NCBI GenBank assembly: GCA_902806595.1 | Contig: CADCXC010000001.1 | Span: forward strand, 620,001 to 684,000 | DNA from: Pyrenopolyporus hunteri | Lineage: Eukaryota > Ascomycota > Sordariomycetes > Xylariales > Hypoxylaceae | Length of the DNA stretch: 64,000 nt | Direction of reading: 5' to 3' | Shown: positions 1 through 13,156 of the stretch, one piece after another | Position numbering within the stretch: the first letter of the stretch is position 1 | Layout: each line of letters opens with the position of its first letter | The notes under the pieces: model-generated | Databases searched by the model: none | Told to the model about the DNA's origin: nothing | Seen by the model: only the letters and a program-made list of their open reading frames with translations | Translations under genes and position numbers: made by a program

Positions 1-40
1 GAAAAGGGTATGCCCGATCGCTACGGACCGATTCACTTAC

Positions 41-3000
41 AATTCTGGACGGAATGATGTCCTTGTCAAACCCCTGAGTTTGTTAATATCGATTGGAATA
101 CCAGACTTGCTATAATCCACGCCGGTAGAATGCATCTCAGCGAGAAGTTTGCACTCGGCGTCAACCGTGCCGGCGGGCTTCATGTCAGCGAGGATCAAGT
201 GCTTTGTAGCAATCACGCCCAGCCTAGCGTACTAATATTAGCAAAACCACATCCCGGAACACTAAAACGGCCGGAGGACTCTCGAGACCGATGAAAAACA
301 AGTAGAATGGTAGAAGATCCTTACTGGTCGGTGGCCATGAACTCGACGAAGAAGTTTGTCATGTCATCCCGGGTAACCGCCCGATTAATATTCAGGGGGG
401 TAACCAAGGGGTAATCCGCCGGCGGGAATTCCAGCTGCGCCGAGTCGACGGCAAGGTCGTCCCATATAATATTATAAATATCCCCATCGAGATCTCCGCC
501 GCTGAGTTGGCTGGGAAGATCCCTATCCCCTTTCTGGCTGAACACGACACAGTTGGTGAGCGAGCGGAGAGGATGGTCCTTCGGCGGCTCTACCGCTCTT
601 CGAATCTGAATATCGCCCGGGTGAAGGGCTGGAGATCTCGTCACTAAAACCAAGCGGTCGCGCAGATTCGTATTATAGCGTTTCTTGCCCTTTTCCTTCT
701 CAAATGTGACGTAGATCTCGTCCTCTTCCAAGAACTTGAACTCGTCCATGACGCCGAACAAGGTCATGCCGTTCTCGACCGGAATCCGAGCCTTGTGCTT
801 GAGGAGACGCAACTCCCTTAGGACGACGGTTTCAACGACGGAGCAGAGGAACTCGTCTTTCTTGTAGTCGATCCCTAGCCTGTGGAGGCGGCGAATGAAT
901 TTGGAGAAATTTATCTGCTCCGCGACTTTCTGCCTCTTTAGAAACGTCACGGTATTATGGATCTGGGCCGTGATCATGCGCAGCCTCTCAAGCTCCCGGT
1001 TCTGAACTTGGAAGAACCACTCGTCCGCGACTAGCATGTCCTCGAGAATCTTGATCATTTGACGATTGAGTACGAGGGGGATGGGCCTGTTCCCCATATC
1101 GCAAATCTCGAGGTTATGAATATCCTCGCTTTCGAATTTGACCATGCTCGGCCTAACGCGCATGACCATTCCCGGAATAGTGTCGTCCAAACACAGCATC
1201 CCTTTCGCACCGCCCCATCTGATCTGGAAGCATGTGGTGTTCTCCCTATTCTGCGGTAGAGAGCCGTGGATAGCTTCCATCAGCTCTCGGGAGAGGGTGC
1301 CAACACCATCGCTGAAGACACGGCTTCCGTCCTTAGATTTCACGTCGTCGACGATCTGCACGTCCACCCGGAGGTCTCTAAGGCTGACCGAGAATGGCGT
1401 CTCAGAAAAAGCCTGCCCGATGCGGGCTGCGCACTTAGAGGGCGACTGGATCTGGGTAAACTTTCCGAGATGCGAAATCACGGTAAAGTAAGTTTGTAGG
1501 GTGTTGTGGTCGTCAAAGAAAGGGGCCATGAGCCATACGCTATGCGCTCGGAGGGAGGAGTGAGAGAATCCCAAGAACATGTATTCGCGGCCAACGATAC
1601 GGACGCCTCTCAAGAGAATATGTCTGAACCGCTCCCATATCCTTTCGAGAGAGACCTTAATATTGAAGAATAAGTCCTGGCCGTCCTCTTCGCAGAACTG
1701 AACACGCGCGAAGTATCCGATATGGTTGGGGAATTTGCGAAGTATTCGGTTCTTGGCTTCCGGCTCGGGTCCGAGAAGAGTAACTCGGGTGGGAGTAACC
1801 TGCACCTTGTAAACCATCACGAGACTCTCACGCGCTTTTTCGGATATGAACTCTTTCAGGGCGCCGTGCCGGATCTCCCTCTCGTTGGCCTCTAGGAACG
1901 ACCAGATCTCCTTCGGGCTGAACGTACTCGCCTCGACATCCGGGCCGGGAAATGGTATCTGAGAGAACAGCTTCTTGACCGCGTTTGCAGAGATGGGGAA
2001 ATTCTTCTTGACGCTCTCGGCGCTGTTGCTGCCGTGAGCCTTACCGCCCGAAAACCCATTAGAGGGAGGCGTGCGCGCCGCCTGGAAAAGGCGTATGAGC
2101 AACGTTTCGACGGTCTGAGGGAGAAGATATCCGTTATGAACTAGAGCCTGGAATTGGAATAAGACGTCGAACGGAATGTTCGAGGCGGTACTATACTCTT
2201 CGAGCAGGCTCTCGATCCTCCTCAGTCCATCAGCCAAGTACGTTCGACCCGGTAAGATGTTCGGGAAGTCATAGTACTGAATATTCAGCTTTTCTTTTTG
2301 CTTCAGCCGCTGAATTCTAGGATTGAAATCTGCCGGCGATACTAGGACGCTATATACGAGAGCCTGTCCCATGATCGCTGCGTGGCTCGCGCCAGAATGA
2401 GGTAGCTCCGTTAGCCGGGTCCTCGTGATCTTATTCACACCCGTGGCGGGTGCGGAAATCCCCATTCCGTTCATAAGATCTGCGATGTCTTGGTGTATAG
2501 CATTAACCTGAAAGAAGCGCGGCGTTTCCCAAAGAGTGAAGGTTAGGGACGTAGGTCGCCCTCCAACGACTATTTCGTGTACGGTACGGTAGGGTATTTC
2601 GATTCGGATAGATCCGTATAAGATTACGAGCGAATCCCGGGCAAACCTGACCAAGCCCCTAACAAACCATTCTATGTCCGGGATGTAATCGAGCCTCCCG
2701 TCCGGGTAATCATAATGGCCACATGAAAACCCGCGAAGCTCGAAGTTGACTTTGTGATCCTTGGCGGGTGATTCCTCGTCTTCATCGTCGTCTCCCTCGC
2801 TCTCCTCTTTCTTCAGTCTAGCATCCTCGGCTCTCTTGACAATGGCTTTCAGTAAAAAAGAGTTTGGGGTATTTTTGCTTTTTTTACACTTGACCCAGGA
2901 GCCGAGAATTTTCAAATTCGCTTGTACTCGTTGACCAATTTTACGAGTTTCGCCGTAGACTTGCAGAAACCTTTCTCCTTGAACTCGATAAAGGAAGGTG

Positions 3001-3149
3001 ACGGTTCCGAAATTCTTCCCCCGGGACTTTTGACAGTCCCAGTCGTCGATACGGAGCTCGCCTTTGATGACGGAGGTTAGCTGCGTCCTGAGGCCCTGGT
3101 CGTTGAGGCTGAGGGGGAGGCCCTGCATAAAGACCTCCAACCCTTCCAT
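41..3149 (-). CDS. RNA-dependent RNA polymerase (RNA silencing), C-terminus cut by window edge
   Basis: Cellular RNA-dependent RNA polymerase of the QDE-1/SAD-1/RRP-3 superfamily, which makes double-stranded RNA from single-stranded templates for quelling or meiotic silencing. The first exon (3149 to 325) encodes about 941 residues. The catalytic motif DLDGD lies at 494-480, inside SGGDLDGDIYNIIWDD. I choose the ATG at 3149 because it sits in a CACCATGG context; the reading frame extends 15 codons upstream only to a GTG. The frame seems to stop at 321, but a GTAAGG donor at 324 and a TAG acceptor at 224 (branch-like GCTAAT) join it to a second exon, 223 to 41, that continues the family sequence (LGVIATKHLILADMK, then LLAEMHSTGVDYSKSGIPID). 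A further GTAAGT donor at 40 leads out of the window. The N-terminus looks like the RRM-like region of fungal RdRPs. Which paralogue it is cannot be settled here. Confidence 0.95.
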
Positions 3150-4909
3150 GGTGAAGCTAAGCAAGATAAGGCCTCGACTTGTGATATGAGGCACTTATAA
3201 TATGGCGATGAACGGGGACGGGAACGGGAATAGGAACGGAAACCAAGTTTTGAGTACGGAGGGATCGACTGGGGAAAGCGTAGCGGTACCAAAATAAAAT
3301 AAAAAGAGAACCAAAAGATGAGAGGGCAGGCTAAGGTAAGCGCCAAAAAGGAAGAAGATGGAGAAGATGGAACCAGGTTTTGTAGATTGACTTGGATGGG
3401 TTGATCGCGGGCACCCGCAGAGTCCAATAGCTGATGTACTTTGATTCAATTGGCTGGGCCGCGATGCGGAGCAGATGCTGCCTACAGGATAAGAGAAAAA
3501 TGAGCTATCAACAACAAAAGCCGGACGAGTGAGTGCGTAGGCGATGTTGCAGTCGTGGTTGAGATAGGTAGCTTCGCCAGCTTTATTTTCAAGACGGTTG
3601 TGGAAAAGCGAGGGCTAATGCTTAGGTACCTAGGTAGGTAGGTACCTAAGTTAGTAAACCTAAGGTATGAACAGCTTTAAGGAAAGGGAAGGATTTTCAT
3701 TCTACAATGGTATTTCATAGTTGACGGGATAGAAAGAGCGTAAAACTGTTGTAAATGAAGACGGATAATTTTGGTTCAGACTGCGAGACAAAATACGTAC
3801 AGTACATGTGGGTGGGATAGATCCCGTGTTACCTGATGTAAGTAGCACAAAGTGCGGGCACCTGTAACGATGGGAGTCACAGCCGAAAGCGCACATCGTA
3901 TTGTATGTACAATAGCAGCCTATGTAAGGTAGGTGCTGCCACATACCACCACCACCATCTACCTACCTAGGTACTTATGTTTGTTAAAGATATACACGCG
4001 CATCGCCTAACATATATGCAGCCTCCAAAGTACCGCAATACCTGCCTGATGAGGGCACTTTGCATAAGTGTATGTGTAGTAGGTACCTAGGTACCTACAT
4101 GTAGGTTCGTATGTATATCACGAGCTTATGACTTAGCCGTAAAAGTCGTTATAAAGTAAAGAGAAAGCGAAAGAGAGCTTTATATTTTGGGTCCCTCAAC
4201 CTGCCTCCTATACTCGGAATAAGACTTGCTAATGGCCCTGAGTCTCCGTGCAACACTAACCAACAAATGTGGACGGTTCTGTTCCAATAGAACACCAAAG
4301 TCTGTCGAATCCTGGATATGACTAAGAGTCGTAAGATCGCATGCAGGTAGGCATCTAACCAAGTGGCTCTAATTGGTGTTCTCATGTCTACAGGGTTACA
4401 TATTTCTCGTCAAGTCATTACCAACCGTCCTCGCTCCTAAGCCTCAGAATAACGGCCGATTTGAACATACCCCTGACAAAGCCGAGAGGTTACTGAAAAC
4501 AAAACGTCTCGAGATCGACGAACTGAAAAATCAAGACGAAGGCTCAAATAACGTAGACCAGTATATTAATACAACCTCCGTCGGGAAATGCCGTCTTTCT
4601 GCCTCTAGATGCTTTCCGTCTATACTCTATGCATCTAAACTGAGTTTCTGGGGCTCGGTGGCCTTCCAAAGAAAAAACCCCTATTGGAATGACACTTGAG
4701 AGAGAGAAGCCTGCGAATCCAGTTCCGGTACCGCCTAGTCTAGATGCAAATAAAAAAAGGGGGAAAGCAGCTTTCGCCGGGTAATCCACGCCAAGCTGCC
4801 AGACGTTACATTAACGACCATGCCGCCCTCAAAATGCACAAACCATTATCAAGGTGGTGTCGTCCACTTTCGTCATTATACCGTCGTCATTACCGTTGCC
4901 AGGAACTGC
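3150..4909. other. Intergenic region upstream of the RdRP gene
   Basis: No gene recognised. The part next to 3150 is presumably the 5' leader and promoter of the RdRP. TAGG/CCTA tetranucleotide runs occur near 3624-3655, 3957-3975 and 4078-4105. The short open frames here show no domain and no plausible splicing. Confidence 0.6.
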
Positions 4910-6073
4910 TTATTTCGCGATTTCCACACCACCCGTGGCGCCGAGCGCCTTCTTGATATCTCCGTAGATGGCGAACTGGCCGGCGGTCAGGGTACCAACC
5001 ATGAAGAGACGAGCTCCGATACCGCTGTAGGAACCTCGGAAGCCGAGTTCCTTGGCGATCTTGACGAGGCGGCTGGTGGTGCTCTCACCAGGGAGGCCCT
5101 TGGTCTTGTTGATCTTGGAAAGCATGGTGTCGGCGGGCTGGGAGACGATGGCGGCGGCGAAACCGGCGATCAGACCAGATCCTAGGTTGACGGTGGTTTG
5201 TAGGCCGTCGGACATGTCCTTCTTGGGATATCGTCGGTAGATAGCTTCGGCGACCTTCTCGTACACGACAAACTTGGCCATGGTGTAAGGAACCCTACGA
5301 GCCCGGTCAGCATCGCCCAGACGTCATGACGAACCTTAGGTCACGATAATACTTACTGCTTAAAGAGGATAGGGCCGAAACCAGCGTAGAAGGCACCGAC
5401 GCCCTCTTGCGAGAGCATCTTGCTAAAGCCGCTCACGAGACCGCTAGCGTACGTAGGCTCCGAGACGAGACGGATACGGGTAGCCTCGAGAGGGCAGAGG
5501 GCAATATCGGCGAAGAACTCGGCGAAGGCGGACGAGACTAGGTAGACGCCGGTTCGGTATTGCGTGGCATTCTCGACGCCGAGAATGTTGATCGACTGCT
5601 GCTTGAAGAACTCATATCCACCGAACTTGAAAGCGCCCTGGAGGAAGTAACCGGCGAAGGTAGGGCCGACGCCGGTCAACAGGGCACCGGCGCCCTCGTT
5701 CGCGATGACCTGGCGGAAGCCACCGATGAGACCTCGGTTGTACGTGACGGGGTCAAGCTGGATTCTGGTCTTGACGCTGTATATGATTCGTATTAACCAA
5801 AACTCCTTAGACGACATCTACGTATATATAAAGAGACCTAGAAAATTTGACAATTCGGATCTCGGGTAGGAAGGCCTGGGAGGCAGTAGAACTAGATGAA
5901 AAACGGAACACCTACACATCGACAGGGGTAAGGGAACCGTGGGTGACGGAACAGCAGATGGCACCGGCAAGGGCGAATCTGGAGTAAAGAGAGAAGCCGC
6001 TCAGCTGGCCGGGAGCGTTGGCGGCGGCCTTTCGGCTAAGGGCGTCGGCCTTCTCGATAGGAGCGGCAGACAT
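4910..6073 (-). CDS. MIR1: Mitochondrial phosphate carrier (Mir1/PiC type)
   Basis: Inner mitochondrial membrane carrier that imports inorganic phosphate for ATP synthesis. Three exons, 6073-5916, 5776-5357 and 5294-4910, splice in frame to 320 residues, close to yeast Mir1. Introns are 139 nt (GTAGGT...ACAG) and 62 nt (GTAAGT...GTAG). All three mitochondrial carrier signatures are present: PVDVVKTRIQ split by the first intron, CPLEATRIRL in repeat two, and QPADTMLSKI in repeat three. GAICCSVTHGSLTP just before the first signature and FKQVPYTMAKF across the second intron are characteristic of the phosphate carrier rather than of other SLC25 members. The start ATG at 6073 opens MSAAPIEKADAL. 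No fault is visible. Confidence 0.95.
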
Positions 6074-7766
6074 GGCGATTATTATCTGACGCCGAAGACG
6101 GGAAAGAAAATTATGAGAAAAAAATGGATGAGGGGAGAGTCAACGGCTGGTGAGGGCACGGAAAGATCGAGTCGTTCGCAAGGGAGGCTCGATTGGCAAT
6201 GCCTTCGGCGAAGAAGTGTGTTGGGTTGAGGCTTTTTAGGATACGTTGGAAGAAGAAGCTATGGTGTTTTTCGGCGACAAGAAAAAAAAAAGTTATTAAC
6301 CTAATAATTTCGTCGGGATATAGAGGAAAGAGTGGGCCGGCCAGAGGGAAAATCGTCAAAGCGGGTCCACTAGAATTTGCTCAGCACCTGCAAATGGAAC
6401 ATTTCGGGTACCAAATCACCGATAAATCCGCCTAAGCCACAGCTCACACGTTGATAAGATTCTGGCAAGCCTCACAGCTCAGCACTTTTTGAACCACTAA
6501 CAATGGGCAATGGGGCCACATGTTAGATCCTATTTAACCGTCGTGCGGCTGGAGATCCGTAACCGTACACCCTCGTTTACGATCCTACCTAGGTACATGA
6601 ATGCTTTGATATTCTCTGATATTTTCTGATACGGCTGGCCTTCTTTTGTCAAATTGCTAAGGAAGCTCAAATAGACATAATGCGACATAGGCTCAGTGCG
6701 AAAGAGGTCCATGCATCTCGCATTATTCAAAACAGCCAACAGCTCAGGTCGTGTAGTCTATACTGACCCGACTCGAGCTTATCGTCGTCAGAATCTATAG
6801 ATCGGGACGTGATAGTCGCGAGCCTATCCCAGGAGTTGCTACCTACCTAGGTCCTATTAATAACCCGGAGTTCAAAGGCGATTCGAACGAATGCCGCGCG
6901 CTGCTCCGAATTCTATATTGACATCGTCTGCATCAGATACGACTCTACAACTCCCATAAATCCGGGTTCAACTGGCACTATACGCTTCAGATGATAGATG
7001 CTTTGGTAGATATTGTGCAGCATGTATCATCAACGAATTCCTACCTCTTTTTTTGAGGGGATTAGGAAAAGCTCGCTCCTTAGCATGTGTTCTACCCTCT
7101 TTACTCCCGAACATGTCAAATTATACACTAAAGGCCCCTCTACCGTTTGGTATGAGCTTATTAGGTCAGTAGGTATATATGGTGTGAACTCGCCATCCCC
7201 TAAACAATCTTAATATTGGCCTATATCCCTATCTCTCACAGTGATATAAACAGGAGGTATCTATATTTCAGGACACCCTAAGTAAGATGTAACTTACAAG
7301 ATAAATATGACACCCTATGAGCTATGTGGCATGCAAACTTGACAGAAAGTTGAGGATGACTCACTAGGACATATGAGTGGAATAAGCAACCATTCGTGTT
7401 GACGAGCCCCTCCGTATAATGCTTAGGTACGTGTATGAGGTAGATGCGGAGGTACCTCGTACAAACGATCGTTCAGTCCGAGGTGCACGGGTAGTACGTA
7501 CAATCCAAACGAAGCAATCGCGTACGTCCTCGTCCCGCCGTCGCTGCCTCCTGGAATTTCCCCTTCTAGCGGTACATAACCTAAAGAGGTAGTGCTCAAC
7601 GTTACCTAACGTTAGGTACGATCCCAAGTTCGCCTTCTTCATCTTCTCTGTACGTATTCCACGTTCGCAAGTGGATGGACAACAAATCAGCCGCAACGTA
7701 CGGGACCTTCTTACCAGTTTACTCCTCTATTCAACTACCTACATAGGTAGGTAGGTACTTTTCAAG
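6074..7766. other. Intergenic region, no gene seen
   Basis: About 1.7 kb between the carrier promoter and the secreted-lectin gene. Short open frames only, none with recognisable motifs. A TAGG run at 7737-7757 lies just upstream of the next start codon. Confidence 0.55.
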
Positions 7767-8455
7767 ATGCACCCCATCACTGCCTGGCCCATTTACGCCT
7801 CCGTCGTCGCCTCTACGGTGTCCGCGGCGGTTGGGATCCCTCACGATCACGCTGTGCCCACCAACACGTCCGTCGAAGCGTCTCTTGACGTCAGCAATGG
7901 TACCCCCATCAAGGACTTCCGCCTTCAGTGCGATAGCAACAGCTTGGGTTTGGTGCAATCCAAACTCAGACCCAACGTCCACTACCTTCGAGGCGTCTGC
8001 GGCGGCGTATATGACGACCCCGGTACATCGCGCTGCTCCTTCTTGGACCTCAGCATGTAAGTCCAGGCTCATCCGTCCACGAAGGCCCCCCTACGGTAGG
8101 TAGCCATTAAACAGTTTCATCTGATGAGCATAGGTGTTATATCAACGACGGGGGAAACATACGCTCCCAGAAGCTGGGCAGCTTTTTCAATTCGTGCGAC
8201 AGATGCACCCTCTACGTGGCGCACGGCTCGGACATGTTAGCTTGCACATGCCAACGAGGTGACCACAACGGTGGAGGGACCCAGGAGGCAGCGGTTCAAC
8301 TAGGTATGTTGGGCCTACGGAAGTAATCAGAAGGCCTTGGGAACCTGTGCTAACCGAACCCCCCCTTAGACCAACTCTTGTTCGTCAAAAACGGATTCCT
8401 AAGCTGCTATGGCTATACCAATTTCGAGTGCCCGGAGTTCGATGTGCCGTATTAA
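7767..8455 (+). CDS. Secreted cyanovirin-N homology (CVNH) protein
   Basis: Small predicted secreted lectin-like protein of 181 residues. Three exons, 7767-8056, 8134-8303 and 8370-8455, join in frame with clean GTAAGT/CATAG and GTATGT/CTTAG sites. Residues 1 to about 22 form a signal peptide (hydrophobic stretch ending AAVG). From residue 51 the pattern FRLQCDSNSL, then cysteines 78 and 90, SFLDLS, INDGGNIR, NSCDRCTLYV, LACTCQRG and LDQLLFVKNGFLSC follows the CVNH fold (an F-x-x-x-C opening, LDL...I-N-D-G, and a central C...L.A.C). CVNH proteins bind high-mannose glycans; sugar binding here is inferred from the family. Two N-glycosylation sequons (N33, N44) lie before the domain. The repeats are diverged and the protein has more cysteines than cyanobacterial cyanovirin-N, as expected for a secreted fungal member. 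Confidence 0.75.
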
Positions 8456-11424
8456 GTCTCTGATAGACGATATCTCGCGAAAGCATGAGCAAGAAGGTTG
8501 GTGACTTTCGGCCACCTCAATATCGCACTCGACATCGCCACCATTTTCCCTATCCAAGTCTGCCCAAATCGCGGCTACTAGGCTAGCAGAGCGGATAGAA
8601 TTAGGTCCAGAAATTTCGGCCCAAACACCTAACCTTTATGTAGCTTTAGCTATGAATAAACTGAATCGAATCTTGGTGCCATCGGAAATTTAGAAGAGAT
8701 GCCTTATAACGTAGGTGCTTATTGCTGTGTAGCAAACTCATTAACGTTATAATCGTGATGAATATAACAGCAAATGAGCGTTCGTGGCTCTAGGCCCCGT
8801 GTGTTCCAACTTTGCTTCGATCAACCAGTCCCTAGCACCGTCCGTGGCTTTACGTGTGGAGAATACAAATGCTAACGTCCTCCCTACGATGGGGATTGAA
8901 CAAAACATAAGAGCTTCGGGCGAGAAAGCACCCAGGCCGCCGTCGGCTGTTTTTTTTTTTTTACAATGTTGACCCGTTATAGCCGATCGAGGTTTTACCA
9001 AGGTACGCAGTATATGTTATGATGAGAGTAGCACGTAGAGACTGACTGTCTCGTGACGATGGAGATCATTTCTATAACGTCCGAGCGCGAGGAGGAAAGA
9101 AAAAAAAACTAAACTAAGAAACTGACCGACGGTCGACGTATTTGGGCGGCTAGTCCCCAGAGACACAGACACCCTCATCTGGGGATACTCCGTATTCGTG
9201 GAGCGTGAAAGTGGCTCTCCTTAGCTGAGGAGATTTCATAGATGGGGCATGTTATAGGTTAGGGTCATGGACTGGATCTGATCGTCATCGAATCTCCATT
9301 GGCATGAAAATTGTTCCTGAATAAACGGCTGGGGATAAGGCCCCATAATTCGGTCCGGTGGCATAGATAGGTAGGTAGGTAGGTAGGTATCTGATCATAT
9401 CTAATCTTTCTCCGTCGTCGTCGGAGCCAACGACCAACGTAAGGCGTTGGCGTATGCTTGGCCGGAAGGGGAGACGCGCCATAAAGGTGAGGACGAGAGG
9501 ACTGAACTAGCGTGAACGGAATTATCCGTCTCCATCCTTTAAGAGCTTCCACGAGGGACTTCACCTACGGCAACGTTGAGATGAAGAGACGAGACTGGGT
9601 TGTGGCAGCTGTATTTGTTGGTGTCTAGGTAGACGAGGGGTAAGTAAAAAAGGGTGATAGAAATCGAGTGTCTAAAAATATTTTGTATATCTACCACCTA
9701 CTTAGGTAGGTACATATTACCTATTATTGGACTATTGACCAGTGTGTACCTTGTTTACCGCGTAATGCACCTATCGGGGACTCATCTCATGCAGCCGTCT
9801 CCAAGGTACAAGATCTCAGCTTACTAAACTATATGCCAGAGTCCCACCTCATCAGGGCAAAGAAGGAAGCCTTCCTAGTAACTAACCTATCTTAGCCCCG
9901 CTAAAGGATTCGAAGCCGCATCTACGCATTGGAAGGACGCACAAGATAAACACCTCCTCCCCCTTTTTGCGAAGTATCGCATTTTACCCGCCTTAGACAA
10001 TCTTACATACCTACATACATACCTAGAATACAGTACCACCTACATATCTACGAGTAGTCTTTACATACATGTAGGTATGTAGGCCTGGAATATAAATATA
10101 CCTATATATATAGGTATATACCTATACCTACCTAGCTACCCAGGCACGTAATAAAGTATGTACGCATCCTCAGAGACGCCGCCTACCCCCCACGTTGTCT
10201 CGGCACAGTTGAGAGATTCTGAAGGCTTGCCGCTGAAACAACGTCCCGAGCCAAGCTTCCACAAACCTTCCAGATCGGCAGAGCCATTGTACTGAGGGGC
10301 GGAGGAAGCCTGTCGGGGGAGCCGATGATGCTGTGCAGTTTTCCGCTCAGGTAATCGGTGGCAGATTGGAGAAACCCTCGGTGGTATTATGCTTTGTCTT
10401 ACGTCTGCCCTTTCACTATCACGTACCTATTCCACAGAGATAGCTGGGCGACCGGAGCAATGGAGCACCGGAGAACTAAGGAAGCTAAAGTTCTAACTAC
10501 TCACTGACCGAGTAAAGCAAACCAGCGCGCGTAAGAGCACTCTTTTTTTTTCCTTTTTTTCTTAATATATCCGTGATTGGAAATAGCTCCAGAGCTACGA
10601 GGCATGCCCAGCTCCAAGGGGCTCTCATGTGACCGGGGAACGTACAGCTACGACCGTGAATGGCCGTTAGCCTCGCCGTGAGGGCCCCCCGCCCGTTTCT
10701 GCTGGCCTCTTGAAAACCTGTACATAGCAGGAAGACTTTCAGGGATATAGGTTAACGTGGAGTCGTACGGCATGAGACACGGCAGACCCGTCGGCCAATG
10801 AGCTATTAGGATCTTCGCAAAGGATCGTCCGAAGCTATCGCTATTATGACGAGCTTTTCTCATCGTCTACACTACCTGGCTAACCCGGCCTTTCGAGTTG
10901 CCCGTACCTATCGAGACGCTATACTGCGAAGAGAACTTCGGGCCTCGGGCTAATTGCGGCCACTCCACACTCCACAAACTCCCCAAGTCGTTCAAGCCTC
11001 TCCCCACACAATACCGTAGGGCCCCCGGATTTCCTTGGCCGCTACGTTGGAATGCTGGAAAGCGAGGAATCTTTGGGTTAGGTAGAACAGGGGTAGCATG
11101 GCTGCACCGTCGCATGGTGGTAGCCAAAGCAACAGGGTACCTAATGCACGGTAGCGCAGCCATTCAACCGTGACCGCCCAGGCGGCATAGGAAACTACCT
11201 AGTCAGGTAGCACCTAATAAGTTGAACAATTTATATTAATAAACGGGGAAGGTCTCGCTCGCTGGCCGTTTACTCGACTTCCCGAGATCTCGGCTTGGAC
11301 ACACAGCCAACACGATTCCTACCGTGACACCGTGACCACGCGAGAGAGAGAGAGCCTTGCCAAGGTCGCCTATATCCAAGGACTTCCGTTTCCCTAACCC
11401 AAACCAGTCCGCGAATTTGGCACC
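8456..11424. other. Intergenic region with simple repeats
   Basis: Nearly 3 kb with no recognised gene. TAGG/CCTA and TACA/TATA-type repeats cluster at 9366-9388, 9700-9715 and densely at about 10005-10145. Open frames near 10867-11173 occur on both strands but have no domain, and they abut the promoter of the permease gene. Confidence 0.55.
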
Positions 11425-13156
11425 ATGGGTTTCAAAGAGTTCGTCAAGAGGCGCTCTCTCAAGGCCAGCGATAATAAGCGCACCAGGGCGGCCGAGCTGA
11501 CCCTGAGGGGTTCGCTATATCCCATATGTCTCGTCACGATCCTATTCTTCCTCTGGGGATTTAGTTACGGTGCGTGGCGTTTTTCTTATTCTTTTTCTTT
11601 TTCTTCTTGCCTTGCGAAGAAATTGGTGCCGGTTATATTTATATATTATCACGACGGCGTTGGGAATCCGAGCTAACCTTCTCCTTAGGCTTGCTCGACA
11701 CGCTGAACAAGCATTTCCAGAACACGCTTAACATCACCAAGTCTCGTTCCTCCGGCCTCCAAGCCGCATACTTCGGGTATGTTGCCTAAGCCTAACTCGC
11801 ATACGGAAGACATGTACGGAACCGCCGCTAATCACTTATCATAGCGCGTATCCTCTCGCTTCTCTAGGTCACGCGAATTGGATCTTGCGCCATTACGGCT
11901 ACCGAGCCACATTCATATGGGGCCTCTGCCTATACGGTATGTAGTACCCTCGAACATGCATTGGGGGTAGGCGTAGGTCATGGCCCGGCTGACTAGAACC
12001 GGTCGCAGGTATCGGCGCCTTGGTCGCCTTCCCTTGCATCCAGGCGAAATCCTTCGCCGGGTTTTGCATGGCCATCTTTATCATCGGTAACGGCCTCGGC
12101 TCCCTCGAAACCGCGGCGAATCCTTACATCACCGGTAAGCAATGCTAGAACCCATCCTAATCGTGACGGGCCGCGCTTACGAAGATTTTCCCAGTCTGCG
12201 GACCGCCCCGGTACGCGGAGATCCGTATCAACATCTCGCAAGCCTTCAACGGAATCGGCACCGTCGTGGCGCCCGTGTTAGGCTCGTACGTCTTCTTCAA
12301 CTTCGACGACGAAGCGGCTCTCCGTAACGTGCAGTGGGTGTACGTAGCCATCGCCATCTTCGTGTTCGTGCTCGCATTCATCTTCTTCGTCTCCATCATC
12401 CCCGAGATCACCGACGCCGACATGGCCTACCAAGCCACCGAGACCCACGCCAACGCCGACGACAAGCCCTTCTGGAAGCAGTACCGCCTCTTCCACGCCG
12501 CATTCGCCCAGTTCTGCTACACCGGCGCCCAGATCGCCATCGCCAGCTACTTCATCAACTACGTGCGCGACACGCAACCCTCCGCCAACGACTCGATCGC
12601 CTCGCAACTCCTGGCCGGCGCCCAGGGCGGTTTCGCCGCGGGCCGCTTCATCGGCGTGCTCTTCATGAAGTGGGTGCGCCCGCGCTGGGTGTTCCTGGCC
12701 TTCCTGACGATGTGCGTCGTGTTCATCGGGCCGTCCATCACCCAGCGCGGCTGGACGGGCGTGTCGATGCTGTACGTGACGCTGTTCTTCGAGTCCATCT
12801 GCTTCCCGACCATCGTGGCCCTGGGCATGCGCGGCCTCGGCCGCCACACGAAGCGCGGGTCGGGCTGGCTCGTCGCCGGCGTCATGGGCGGCGCCTGCGT
12901 GCCCGCGCTCACCGGCGTCGCCGCCGACGCCCGCCAGACCGCCTTCGCCATGGTCGTCCCCCTGTGCTTCTTCGTCGCCGCCCTGACCTACGCCGTCGCC
13001 GTCAACTTCGTCCCCGCGTATAGGGACCCCGCGGACGCGTTCTCGACGACCGACGTAGGCCTCCGCGACGTCACCGTCGCCGACGAGGAGAGCGGCGGCG
13101 AGACGGGCATTGTTGGCGACGAGAAGGCTGTTAAGGCTACGGAGATCGTGTCATAG
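11425..13156 (+). CDS. MFS sugar permease, FucP (fucose/glucose-galactose) type
   Basis: Plasma-membrane major facilitator transporter of the FucP-like group, probably a proton-coupled sugar importer; the substrate is not predictable from sequence. Five exons, 11425-11569, 11689-11776, 11845-11936, 12009-12134 and 12195-13156, splice in frame to 470 residues. The N-terminus has FFLWGFSYGLLDTLNKHFQ, the first-helix signature of FucP relatives. The fourth and fifth exons join as GLGSLETAANPYITVCGP, then RYAEIRINISQAFNGIGTVV, a strongly conserved helix 4-5 region. About 12 membrane segments are visible, with a charged central loop (ETHANADDKPFWKQYRL). The four introns all interrupt the first third and the last exon is uninterrupted. 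Long frames on the opposite strand here are GC-rich shadows. Confidence 0.93.

Noticed and set aside
12278..12951. Long antisense open frames opposite the sugar permease
   Set aside because: They mirror the GC-rich last exon of a well-supported transporter, have repetitive Arg/His/Glu composition and contain no domain.
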